DNA of 64,000 nucleotides from Paractinoplanes rishiriensis (GTDB lineage: Bacteria > Actinomycetota > Actinomycetes > Mycobacteriales > Micromonosporaceae): positions 124,001 through 188,000 of the forward strand of contig NZ_BOMV01000071.1 in assembly GCF_016862375.1 (NCBI RefSeq). Reading direction: 5' to 3'. Of the stretch, positions 1 to 7,311 are shown in pieces. The translations under genes and the position numbers were made by a program. Position 1 is the stretch's first letter; each line of letters opens with the position of its first letter. Under the pieces are notes generated by a model. The model was not told the origin of the DNA. It did not search any database and saw only the letters and a list, made by a program, of their open reading frames with translations.

Positions 1-898
1 TCGCCGCGACGCTGGCGCCGTTGCGAACCTGCTCGGTACCCGAGTTCACCTTGTAGTTGTTGAGGACCTTCAGGTTGCCCGCGGCCGACTCACCGGTCGA
101 CGTCACGGTCGGCTTCGCGACGTTCTCGAAGTAGTTCCGCTCGACGAAGACGCCGGCGTTCATGGTCGAGGCCACCCCGTACGAGCCGATGTTGCGGTAG
201 TAGTTGTTCAGCACGTGCACCGGGTTGGCGAACCGCACCCGGGGGTGCCGCTGGCCGGTGCCCTCGAACCAGTTGTGCACATAGGTCACCCGGAGCTTGC
301 CGGTGTCCTGCGAGGCGTTCGCGTCGTCGTGGCCGAGCAGCATCGACTTGTCGTGGTTGTGCAGCTTGTTCCACGACACCGTGATGAAGTCCGAGCCGCG
401 CTTGATGTCGATCAGCCCGTCGTAGCCGCTGGCCAGGTCGTTGTGGTCGACCCAGACGTGGGTGGTCCCGTCCTGGATGTTGATCGAGTCGTCGCTCGCG
501 TTCCGGAACACCATGTTGCGGATGCGCACGTTCTTGACGCCGGACAGGTTCAGGCCCCCGCCGGTGATGCCGGACCCGGATCCGACGCCGATGATGGTCT
601 TGTTGGACGCCACCTTCAGCATCCCGGACACCGAGATGAGGCCGGACACCCGGACGGTCTGCGAGGTGCCCGAGCTGATCGCCGACGCGAGCGCGGACGA
701 CGACGTGACCGTGACGACCGTGCTGGCCGAACCGCCCGGCGTGCCGCCGTTCATGCTGGCGTAGCCGACCGGGCTGGTCTCGGCGGCCGAGGCACCCATC
801 TGGGTGACGGCCAGCGTCGAACCCACGACCGCCGCACTGGCGACGGTGGCGACGGCGATGACCGCCCGGCGGCGACGACGGGAACGTGTTTCAGACAT
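1..898 (-). CDS. Secreted pectate lyase, PL1 family (3' end beyond window)
   Basis: Extracellular right-handed beta-helix lyase that would cleave polygalacturonate by beta-elimination. The frame opens at ATG 898-896 with an Arg-rich n-region (SRRRRR) and a hydrophobic core ending near ASAAE, a Sec signal peptide. PL1 hallmarks follow: WVDHNDL, DGLIDIKRGSDFITVSW and, near residue 215, GTGQRHPRVRF, which carries the catalytic Arg region, then NNYYRN. The frame is still open at base 1, so the C-terminus (and any CBM) is not visible. The long upstream region holds two LacI-type palindromes, so sugar-responsive control is likely. Function from family motifs; exact substrate (pectate or pectin) inferred. 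Confidence 0.92.
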   Translation of the reverse strand, partial: MSETRSRRRRRAVIAVATVASAAVVGSTLAVTQMGASAAETSPVGYASMNGGTPGGSASTVVTVTSSSALASAISSGTSQTVRVSGLISVSGMLKVASNKTIIGVGSGSGITGGGLNLSGVKNVRIRNMVFRNASDDSINIQDGTTHVWVDHNDLASGYDGLIDIKRGSDFITVSWNKLHNHDKSMLLGHDDANASQDTGKLRVTYVHNWFEGTGQRHPRVRFANPVHVLNNYYRNIGSYGVASTMNAGVFVERNYFENVAKPTVTSTGESAAGNLKVLNNYKVNSGTEQVRNGASVAA

Positions 899-955
899 GT
901 GGGTCTACTCCCCTTGTGGAGCGGGTGGAGCCGCCCGTGGGCGGCAGTGGGCGGA

Positions 956-1124
956 AGTGCATTCGGCGAGCGCTCGTCCCGGAGACGAACACAACGCCGG
1001 CAGTGCATTCCGGCCGACGCCGACCCCGTGCAAGGAGGCGTGCCGGTGATGCGCCACGGCCAACGCCTGCCCCGTGCATAGCAGACGCCGGTTTTCAAGC
1101 CCGGCCGTCGCCCACCCCGTGCAA
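956..1124. repeat. Degenerate ~46-bp direct repeats upstream of the pectate lyase
   Basis: AGTGCATTC occurs at 956-964 and 1002-1010 (46 bp apart). CCCCGTGCAW occurs at 1024-1033, 1070-1079 and 1115-1124 (46 and 45 bp apart). Each of the last three is followed by a purine-rich AGSRGRCG-like tail. The spacing is a little over four helical turns, which could place protein sites on one DNA face, or it may be a decayed tandem duplication. Confidence 0.5.
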
Positions 1125-1255
1125 AGCGGACGACCCGGTGGTGCACCGTCAACCTTCGACGGCCGGCGCCGGAGCCCCGCGCCTGCCCGGTGGATGGGAG
1201 GCGAGGAGGCGGCGCCGTTCCGGAAAGCGCCGACCGTGCGGCCCGATGACCTCGC

Positions 1256-1270
1256 GGTAAGCGCTTAACC
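1256..1270. promoter_or_regulatory. Putative LacI-family operator 1
   Basis: GGTAAGCGCTTAACC contains the perfect 10-bp palindrome TAAGCGCTTA, with the central CG step typical of LacI-family operators. It lies about 360 bp upstream of the pectate lyase start and 200 bp upstream of the esterase. A closely related site precedes the arabinoside ABC operon at 47514-47529. Confidence 0.55.
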
Positions 1271-1336
1271 GATGCCGAACCTAAGCCAGGTATCGGTAAC
1301 TGTCAATCTTGTCGAATTCAACCGCAAAGGTTTGCA

Positions 1337-1350
1337 GGTAAGCGCTTGCC
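1337..1350. promoter_or_regulatory. Putative LacI-family operator 2
   Basis: GGTAAGCGCTTGCC repeats the core of the 1256 site 81 bp away, about eight helical turns. Such a pair could support looping repression. It ends 121 bp before the esterase ATG. Confidence 0.5.
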
Positions 1351-1471
1351 AGGGGTCCGGCGCCGGCCCGGCGCGGCCACAGTGGATCCCCCCGGGTTGA
1401 CACATCGGCGTTTCTGGATTGGTCTGGGGTCCGGAAGGTCACAACGACGTCGCCGGCCGCCGGGAGGGGTC

Positions 1472-3097
1472 ATGCGCCGAGCCCTGGGAACCATCGCCAC
1501 CGCACTAGCCGCCACACTCTGCGTCCCACCGGGCCCCGCAATCGCCGCCCCGGTCGCACCGGTGGCCGGCCACCTCACCACCGCCGGCAGCGCCCCCAGC
1601 GCCGCCGGCAGCGCCCCCAGCACCCTCGCGCAAACCGGCCACGATCACACCGCCGGCGCCGCCCTCCCACCCGGCGGCCACCACCCCCATCACCCGGTCG
1701 TGCGGACCGACCGGGGGCTCGTGCGAGGTCTCCGGGATGGTGGCGTCGACAGCTTCCTCGGGATTCGGTATGCGGCGGCGCCGGTCGGTGAGCTGCGATG
1801 GCGGGCGCCGCGACCGGCCCAGCGGTGGGACGGGGTTGCGGACGCCACCGCGTACGGGGACCGGTGTGCCGCCACCGCCAGCGGGAACGGGCCCCGCACC
1901 GAGGCCGAGGACTGCCTCTTCGTCAACGTGCAGCGGCCGGCGCGCGGCAGCGGGACGTTGCCGGTCTACGTGTTCATCCACGGGGGCGGGCTCACCAACG
2001 GCAGCTCCAACCAGGCCGACATGGCGGCGATCGTGCGGCAGACCGGTGTGGTCGGCGTGTCGTTCAACTACCGGCTGGGGGTGCTCGGCTTCCTCGGGCA
2101 TCCGGGGCTCACCGCGGAGAGCGGCGAGTCGGGCAACTACGGGTTCCAGGACCAGCAGGCCGCGCTCGGGTGGGTGCGGCGCAACATCGCGGCGTTCGGG
2201 GGCGATCCGCAGCGGGTCACCGTGGGCGGCGAGTCGGCCGGCGGCTGGTCGGTATGCGGGCATCTGGTCGCACCGGGCTCGCAACGCCTGTTCGCGCGGG
2301 CGATGATGCAGAGCGGCTCGTGCCTCACCCGTACCCTCGCCGCGGCCGAAACCGCCGGACAAGCGCTGGCCGCCGCAGTGAGCTGCACCGACGTCGCGTG
2401 CCTGCGGCAGTTGCCGGCCGGCACGCTGATCGACGCGCCGTCCGGACAGGTGGCCGTGGTACGCGGCACGCCCACGCTGCCGCCCGACCCGCGGCAGGCG
2501 GTGGCCGCCGGACAGTTCGCGCGGGTGCCGATCGTGGTGGGTGCGACCCGGGACGAGGGCCGGACGTTTGCGCAGGGCTTCATCGGCGCGACCCGGCAGA
2601 CCTACGAGGCCTGGGTCGGCGACGAGAGGGTTCTCGCCCGCTATCCGTGGCCGGCGGAGAGCGACCAGTTCACCGCCGCCTACCTGGCCGGCGCCGTGAT
2701 GACCGACTCGGGGATGATCGCCGGCATCGGCGGATGCGCGCAGCGCCTGCTCACCCGGGACTTCGCGCGGTGGACGCCGACCTGGGCCTACGAGTTCGCG
2801 CACCGCACCGGACCGGGCCTCACGCCGATCCCGGGCTACGTCTGGGGCGCGGGACACGCGGCGGAACTCGCCTACCTCTTCCCGAGCTTCGACAACGGCA
2901 CGCCGATCGCGCCCACCTTCGACGCCGGTGAGCGCCGGCTGGCCCGGGACATGAAGAACCACTGGGCGTCGTTCGTGCGCGGACAGGCACCGTGGCCGCG
3001 CGGCGGGATTCTCTCGCTGCGCGCGGGCGGGCAGAGCCGGATGATCACCGATGCGCGGTACGCGGCGCAGCACCAGTGCGGGTTCTGGACGCCTTGA
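1472..3097 (+). CDS. Secreted type-B carboxylesterase
   Basis: Alpha/beta-hydrolase of the carboxylesterase/cholinesterase family, 541 aa, predicted to act outside the cell on carboxylic esters. I chose ATG 1472 because GGGAGGGG lies just upstream and it begins a signal peptide (MRRALGTIATALAATL). The frame extends further upstream without a signal. Motifs: EDCLFVNV (family signature 2), nucleophile Ser about 255 in GESAGG, acid about 362 in TRDEG, and His about 462 in GAGHAAEL, so the triad looks complete. A His-rich spacer (GGHHPHHP) follows the signal and is unusual; it may be linker or metal-binding. The next small membrane protein follows by 47 bp. Confidence 0.88.
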   Translation: MRRALGTIATALAATLCVPPGPAIAAPVAPVAGHLTTAGSAPSAAGSAPSTLAQTGHDHTAGAALPPGGHHPHHPVVRTDRGLVRGLRDGGVDSFLGIRYAAAPVGELRWRAPRPAQRWDGVADATAYGDRCAATASGNGPRTEAEDCLFVNVQRPARGSGTLPVYVFIHGGGLTNGSSNQADMAAIVRQTGVVGVSFNYRLGVLGFLGHPGLTAESGESGNYGFQDQQAALGWVRRNIAAFGGDPQRVTVGGESAGGWSVCGHLVAPGSQRLFARAMMQSGSCLTRTLAAAETAGQALAAAVSCTDVACLRQLPAGTLIDAPSGQVAVVRGTPTLPPDPRQAVAAGQFARVPIVVGATRDEGRTFAQGFIGATRQTYEAWVGDERVLARYPWPAESDQFTAAYLAGAVMTDSGMIAGIGGCAQRLLTRDFARWTPTWAYEFAHRTGPGLTPIPGYVWGAGHAAELAYLFPSFDNGTPIAPTFDAGERRLARDMKNHWASFVRGQAPWPRGGILSLRAGGQSRMITDARYAAQHQCGFWTP

Positions 3098-3144
3098 GTA
3101 TCAGGGCTCAGGTCCACCGCGCCGGGGACCGGAAGGATGTGCCC

Positions 3145-3519
3145 ATGACACTCGTTCGCGCCATCGTTCTCGCCGCCGCCACCGTGGCCACCTGGGCGGC
3201 GTGGTTGTCCTGGGAGACCGGCTACCGGACCGACGCCGACGGAGCGGTCAGCGGCCCCTACTCGTGGTGGCAGGTCGCCGGCTGCGTGCTCACCCTGGCC
3301 GTGGTGACCGCCGTGGCCGGCCGCTTCCTCCCGCTGCTCGTGGTGGTGCCGGTGGTGGCGATCTCGTTCACCGCCGCCTGGTCGGTGCAGGCCGCCTCGG
3401 CCGACGAGAGCGGTCTCTGGCCGGTCGGGGCGTTCCTGGTGCTGCTCGGCACGGCGGTGGGCGCGGCCGTGGTGGCGGGGGCGGTGAAACTGGTGACCGG
3501 CCGGGGTTTCGCGTCCTGA
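3145..3519 (+). CDS. Small polytopic membrane protein, function unknown
   Basis: 124 aa starting at ATG 3145, with GGAAGGA upstream. About four hydrophobic stretches can be seen: residues 3-20, 39-58, 62-82 and 96-116. The loop after the first carries YRTDADGAVSGPYSWW. No catalytic motif is recognised. Composition and GC3 are like neighbouring genes, and it sits 47 bp after the esterase and 49 bp before the beta-glucosidase, so it could be cotranscribed with either. Confidence 0.7.
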   Translation: MTLVRAIVLAAATVATWAAWLSWETGYRTDADGAVSGPYSWWQVAGCVLTLAVVTAVAGRFLPLLVVVPVVAISFTAAWSVQAASADESGLWPVGAFLVLLGTAVGAAVVAGAVKLVTGRGFAS

Positions 3520-3568
3520 GCGCGGTCACTAACCTGAGCTGAATTCACCTTTGCTGGGAGGTTCGCTC

Positions 3569-4882
3569 GTGGGTGCGCTGCCTGAGTTTCCGGCCGGCTT
3601 CGTCGTGGGGGTGTCGACCGCCGCCTATCAGATCGAGGGCGCGGTCGACGCCGGCGGACGCGGGGCCTCGATCTGGGACACCTTCTCGCACACACCGGGA
3701 CGCACCCGCGACGGCGACACCGGCGACGTGGCCTGCGACCACTACCACCGCTGGGCGGAGGACCTGGCGCTGATGGCGGAACTCGGCGTGGACGCGTACC
3801 GCTTCTCCGTCGCCTGGCCACGCATCCAGCCGGACGGCACCGGCAAGCCCAACCCGGACGGCCTCGCGTTCTACGACCGCCTGGTGGACGGCCTGCTCGC
3901 CCGGGGCATCGCGCCGGTGCCCACGCTGTTCCACTGGGACCTGCCGCAGGCCCTCGAGGACCGGGGCGGCTGGCTGGCGCGGGAGACCGCGGAGCGCTTC
4001 GCCGAGTACGCGGGACACGTGGCCGCCCGGCTCGGCGACCGGGTGCGCCGCTGGATCACGCTCAACGAACCGGTCGTGCACATGGCGCAGGGGTACGCCT
4101 GGGGCACCCACGCGCCGGGCCGGCAACTGCTGCTGGACGCGCTGCCGGTCGCGCACCACCAACTGCTCGGGCACGGGCTGGCCGTCCGGGCCCTGCGCGA
4201 GCACGGCGCCGCCGAGGTGATGATCACCAACAACTGCACGCCGGTGCTGCCGGCCTCCGACGACGAGGCCGACCAGGCGGCGGCCGCGGTCTACGACGCG
4301 TTCCACAACCGGCTCTTCAACGATCCGGTGCTGCTCGGCACCTACCCCGACTTCCTTTCCGCCGGCCTGGGCGACGTGCTCCGGGACGGCGATCTTCAGG
4401 TGATCAGCACGCCGCTGGACGCGCTCGGCATCAACTACTACAACCCCACGAAGGTCGGCGCTCCCCCGGCCGGCGCCGACCTGCCGTTCGAGATGCGGAC
4501 GATCGAGGGCGTGCCGACCACCGCGTTCGGCTGGCCGGTGGTGCCGGACGGCCTGCACGACCTGCTCACCGGGCTGCGCGAGACCTACGGCGGGGCGCTG
4601 CCGCCGATCTACATCACCGAGAACGGGTGCTCGACCGCGGACGGCACCGCGGATCAGTTCCGGGTCGACTACCTGGACTCGCACCTGCGGGCGGTGCACC
4701 GGGCCATCGGCGGCGGGGTCGACGTACGCGGATATTTTGTCTGGTCCCTGCTCGACAACTTCGAATGGGCCGAGGGTTACAGCCAGCGGTTCGGCCTGGT
4801 GCGGGTCGACTTCGAGAGCCAGCAGCGGACGCCGAAGAACTCCTACCACTGGCTCCGCGCGCAGTTGGCTAGTCGGGCGTGA
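3569..4882 (+). CDS. Beta-glucosidase, GH1 family
   Basis: Cytoplasmic retaining (alpha/beta)8 glycosidase, 437 aa, likely hydrolysing cellobiose or other beta-glucosides to glucose. GTG 3569 is chosen because GGGAGG lies 8 bases upstream; a longer TTG start at 3551 would place the SD inside the gene. GH1 signatures are complete: N-terminal FVVGVSTAAYQIEGA, acid/base Glu about 167 in TLNEP, nucleophile Glu about 351 in YITENG, and the C-terminal WSLLDNFEWAEGY aglycone/substrate region. There is no signal peptide. The stop lies 12 bp from the 3' end of the decayed tnpB on the other strand. Confidence 0.95.
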   Translation: MGALPEFPAGFVVGVSTAAYQIEGAVDAGGRGASIWDTFSHTPGRTRDGDTGDVACDHYHRWAEDLALMAELGVDAYRFSVAWPRIQPDGTGKPNPDGLAFYDRLVDGLLARGIAPVPTLFHWDLPQALEDRGGWLARETAERFAEYAGHVAARLGDRVRRWITLNEPVVHMAQGYAWGTHAPGRQLLLDALPVAHHQLLGHGLAVRALREHGAAEVMITNNCTPVLPASDDEADQAAAAVYDAFHNRLFNDPVLLGTYPDFLSAGLGDVLRDGDLQVISTPLDALGINYYNPTKVGAPPAGADLPFEMRTIEGVPTTAFGWPVVPDGLHDLLTGLRETYGGALPPIYITENGCSTADGTADQFRVDYLDSHLRAVHRAIGGGVDVRGYFVWSLLDNFEWAEGYSQRFGLVRVDFESQQRTPKNSYHWLRAQLASRA

Positions 4883-4894
4883 CGCCGTTATCTC

Positions 4895-5769
4895 TCAGTG
4901 CGCTTCGGTGAGCACACGATCGATAGTCCTGCCTTGCGGCGGGACGGTCCCGGTCTGACCGACTGGCGTCGTGCCGGGTTCACGCTTCACTGCCACCTGC
5001 CCGCGTGCGCGGGTCTTCTGGTCGGCTCCACGTGCTGCCACCGGGCCACTCCCGGCGGTGGCGTACTCGGCCGCGAGAGCGACCAGGTTAAGCGCGGCAT
5101 TGTGGTCCCGGTCGCTGACCAGAGCACACACCTCGCAGGTGTACTCACGCTCGGAAAGGGCCAGCTTGGTTTTCACCGCGCCGCAGCCTGAGCAGGTCTT
5201 GGAGGAGGGATACCAACGATCGGCCACAAGTAGCCGCCCACCGTTCCACCCGGTCTTGTATGTCAATTGCCGCCGGATCTCCGCGAACCCGGCGTCGGCA
5301 ACGTGTCGGGCCAACGTGCGATTGGCCAGCATCCCGGTCACGTTGAGGTCTTCGACGACGACGGTGCCATACTCGCGGGTGAGCCGGGTGGTGAGTTTGT
5401 GCAGGCCGTCGCGGCGCAGGTTCGCCACCCGGGCATGCGCGCGGCCGAGCCGGGCCACCGACCGCTCCCAGCGTTTCGAGGCACGGCGGCCGGTACGACG
5501 GTCCGGGCCGTTCTTACCCGACGTCCACCCCGACCACCGAGACGGGGCGGGCCGGGCGCCGTTCAGCGCGTTCGATCTCGACGGTGAATGCGACGTGCCA
5601 GCGCCCGCCGTCACGTCGTACGGTCGCGGACATGATCCGCGCCGCGCCCGCTTCGAGGCGGCGGGCGAGCTTGCGGGCCGACCCGAGCGGCTCCGACATG
5701 AGCGAGGACATCGCGTTCCTGGCCGGATTTGAGGTCGAGCGCGAACCGGTACGCCTGGATCGTCTTCAC
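4895..5769 (-). pseudogene. tnpB: TnpB (OrfB) remnant, RuvC-like RNA-guided nuclease
   Basis: TnpB homologues are RNA-guided DNA endonucleases of IS200/IS605/IS607 elements. The N-terminus (KTIQAYRFALDL) begins at GTG 5769 in one frame. The middle up to VVGVDVG (first RuvC Asp) is in a second frame and ends at a stop. The C-terminal part (5614 to 4895) is in a third frame and holds VVVEDLN (RuvC Glu), a zinc ribbon CSGCG...CEVC, and DRDHNAALN (last Asp). Part of the RuvC-I to helical region is deleted. The C-terminal portion is still open for about 200 residues. The usual omega-RNA scaffold would overlap the 3' end. Confidence 0.85.
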
Positions 5770-6055
5770 GCCAAGTCGCTCCCGGTGGCCTCGCGGTCGA
5801 CGACGAGCTTGCGGCCCGTGGCCCACACGGTCACCCAGGCGACCTGCCCGTCCAGGCCGGCATCCTGATCGGCCGACGACACCGGGCATACACCACGGTC
5901 CTCCCGGCCTCGGCCGGCGTACCGGTCAGCGGTTCACCGACCATGATCAGACGGCCGAGACGTAACGGGAACGGGAGGCGTCCCGGACTCGTAACGCCGA
6001 CGTGCCGTCGCGTACGAGATGCCGGTCTTGCCGCAGCCCATCCCTTCAGGTTCAC
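5766..6055 (-). pseudogene. tnpA: IS607 TnpA serine recombinase remnant
   Basis: GTG 6055 opens MNLKGWAAA, the N-terminal MerR-like helix-turn-helix of IS607 TnpA. The sequence then shifts frame (GKTGISYATARRRYESGT in another frame), returns for LGRLIMVG and TVVYAR, and shifts again for VSSADQDAGLDGQ, which carries the serine-recombinase catalytic SS. Only about 95 residues remain of about 200, ending in a stop that overlaps the tnpB start. Reading across frames is needed to see the family, so the gene is dead. Confidence 0.8.
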
Positions 6056-6112
6056 GATGCCGGCTATCGCCGATTAGCGAGCACATATGACGACCCTTAC
6101 GCCCGGAAGTTG

Positions 6113-7261
6113 TTAACCCTCCCGGTCGCCGTAGCGTTTGCCGCCGAACTCCTCGTGCAGCCGGTCGTCCAGCTCGTCGGCCAGGCCGGTCATCACCTGC
6201 ACGGCCAGCAGCAGGTGGGCGGCCTGCAGGTTGCGGCCGAAGACCGGCACCGAGGCCCAGACCGTGTCCTCGGCGTGGTACAGCCGGCCGATCTGCATCC
6301 GGTGGGTCAGCTCGCCCAGCCGGGCGTACAGCGGCTCGGTCGGCTCGATCGCGGTGAGCACCGGCGAGAACACCTCGACCAGCGGCGGGCTCTGCTTCAC
6401 CCGCACGTAGACCACCGCCGAGCCGGCCCGGATCGCGAGGTCGCCGTCCGTCTCGTGGTCGATCCGGCCGGCCAGCACGGTGCGCACCTGCTCGTCGAGC
6501 GGCGCGTCCGGGGCCTTCGGCACGTAGCGGGGCGTCGGCAGGTCGCCGGTCAGCCAGGTGGCCTCGGGCGCGCGGGTCAGCAGCCCGGCGGGCAGCAGTA
6601 CCTCGGCCACGGTGCCCTCGTCGCGGCGCAGCAGCACCCGGATGCCGTGCCGGCCGGCCAGCCGGGCGACCACCACCAGGCCGAGGCGGTCGGCGGTGGC
6701 GGCCGGGTCGACGAGCAGCCGGTTGAGCCCGGGAAGGTCGCCCGCCGGGATGCCGGCGCCGCTGTCGGCGATCGTGACCAGCGCGTCCGCACCCTCCCGG
6801 CGGGCCGTGACGGTGACCCGGCTGCCCTTCTCGGAGAACACGGTCGCGTTGTCGAGCAGCTCGGCGACCAGCCGGACCACGTCGTGCACCGCCACCGCGG
6901 CCACCGCGAGCTCGTCGTCGACCGTCTCGACGTCGATCCGGTCGTACTGTTCCACCTCGGACTGGCCGGCCCGCAGCACGTCGACCAGCGACGTGTCCGC
7001 CCGGCGCGGCGGCCCCGGTTCGGCGCCGGCCAGCGTCAGCAGGTTTTCGTCGTAGCGGCGCATCCGGGTGGCCAGCTGGTCCAGCTCGAAAAGCTGGGCC
7101 AGCCGGTCCGGATCCTCCTCGTCGCGCTCGATCCGGTCCAGCGCCCCGATCATCCGGTCCGCCAGCGCCCGCGACCGGAGTGCCAGGTCGATGATGCCGG
7201 GCGCAACGGGCGCGGGCGGGCGAAGCCTCTGGAGCAGCGCGGTGACACGTACGGGAATCAA
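6113..7261 (-). CDS. Truncated orphan histidine-kinase-like protein lacking its phospho-acceptor His
   Basis: 382 aa resembling the C-terminal half of Streptomyces-type sensor kinases encoded by conservons (CvnA-like). There is no sensor domain or membrane segment. The DHp segment reads LFELDQLATRMRR where the family has LDHLATR, so residue 62 is Gln in place of the phosphorylated His. The ATPase core looks intact: N box Asn about 138 in LLDNAT and G1 box DSGAGI at 166-171. The last ~125 residues look like an extra folded domain of unknown role, possibly YbjN/chaperone-like. TTG 7261 is the only early start and has no clear SD. It could be a pseudokinase partner or a decaying fragment. Confidence 0.7.
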   Translation of the reverse strand: MIPVRVTALLQRLRPPAPVAPGIIDLALRSRALADRMIGALDRIERDEEDPDRLAQLFELDQLATRMRRYDENLLTLAGAEPGPPRRADTSLVDVLRAGQSEVEQYDRIDVETVDDELAVAAVAVHDVVRLVAELLDNATVFSEKGSRVTVTARREGADALVTIADSGAGIPAGDLPGLNRLLVDPAATADRLGLVVVARLAGRHGIRVLLRRDEGTVAEVLLPAGLLTRAPEATWLTGDLPTPRYVPKAPDAPLDEQVRTVLAGRIDHETDGDLAIRAGSAVVYVRVKQSPPLVEVFSPVLTAIEPTEPLYARLGELTHRMQIGRLYHAEDTVWASVPVFGRNLQAAHLLLAVQVMTGLADELDDRLHEEFGGKRYGDREG

Positions 7262-7311
7262 TATTTACCGTCCACTGTGACCTCAGTCATACCTGGCAGC
7301 ATAGGCCGTGA

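Larger units (their letters stand above)
899..1471. other. 573-bp divergent regulatory region between pectate lyase and esterase
   Basis: No convincing gene is present. It holds a degenerate ~46-bp repeat array (956-1124), two AAGCGCTT-centred palindromes (1256-1270 and 1337-1350) and a TTGACA hexamer at 1397-1402 that could be a -35 element for the + strand gene. I see no clear terminator. Open frames here lack plausible ribosome binding sites and protein-like composition. Confidence 0.6.
4883..6100 (-). mobile_element. Decayed IS607-family insertion sequence
   Basis: Two overlapping minus-strand genes typical of IS607 are recognisable only across several frames: a serine-recombinase TnpA remnant followed, through a GTGA overlap at 5766-5769, by a TnpB remnant. 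Both carry frameshifts, so the element is immobile unless helped in trans. It lies between the beta-glucosidase stop and the orphan kinase without visibly interrupting either. IS607 elements lack terminal inverted repeats and target duplications, so exact ends cannot be fixed by eye. Confidence 0.8.
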
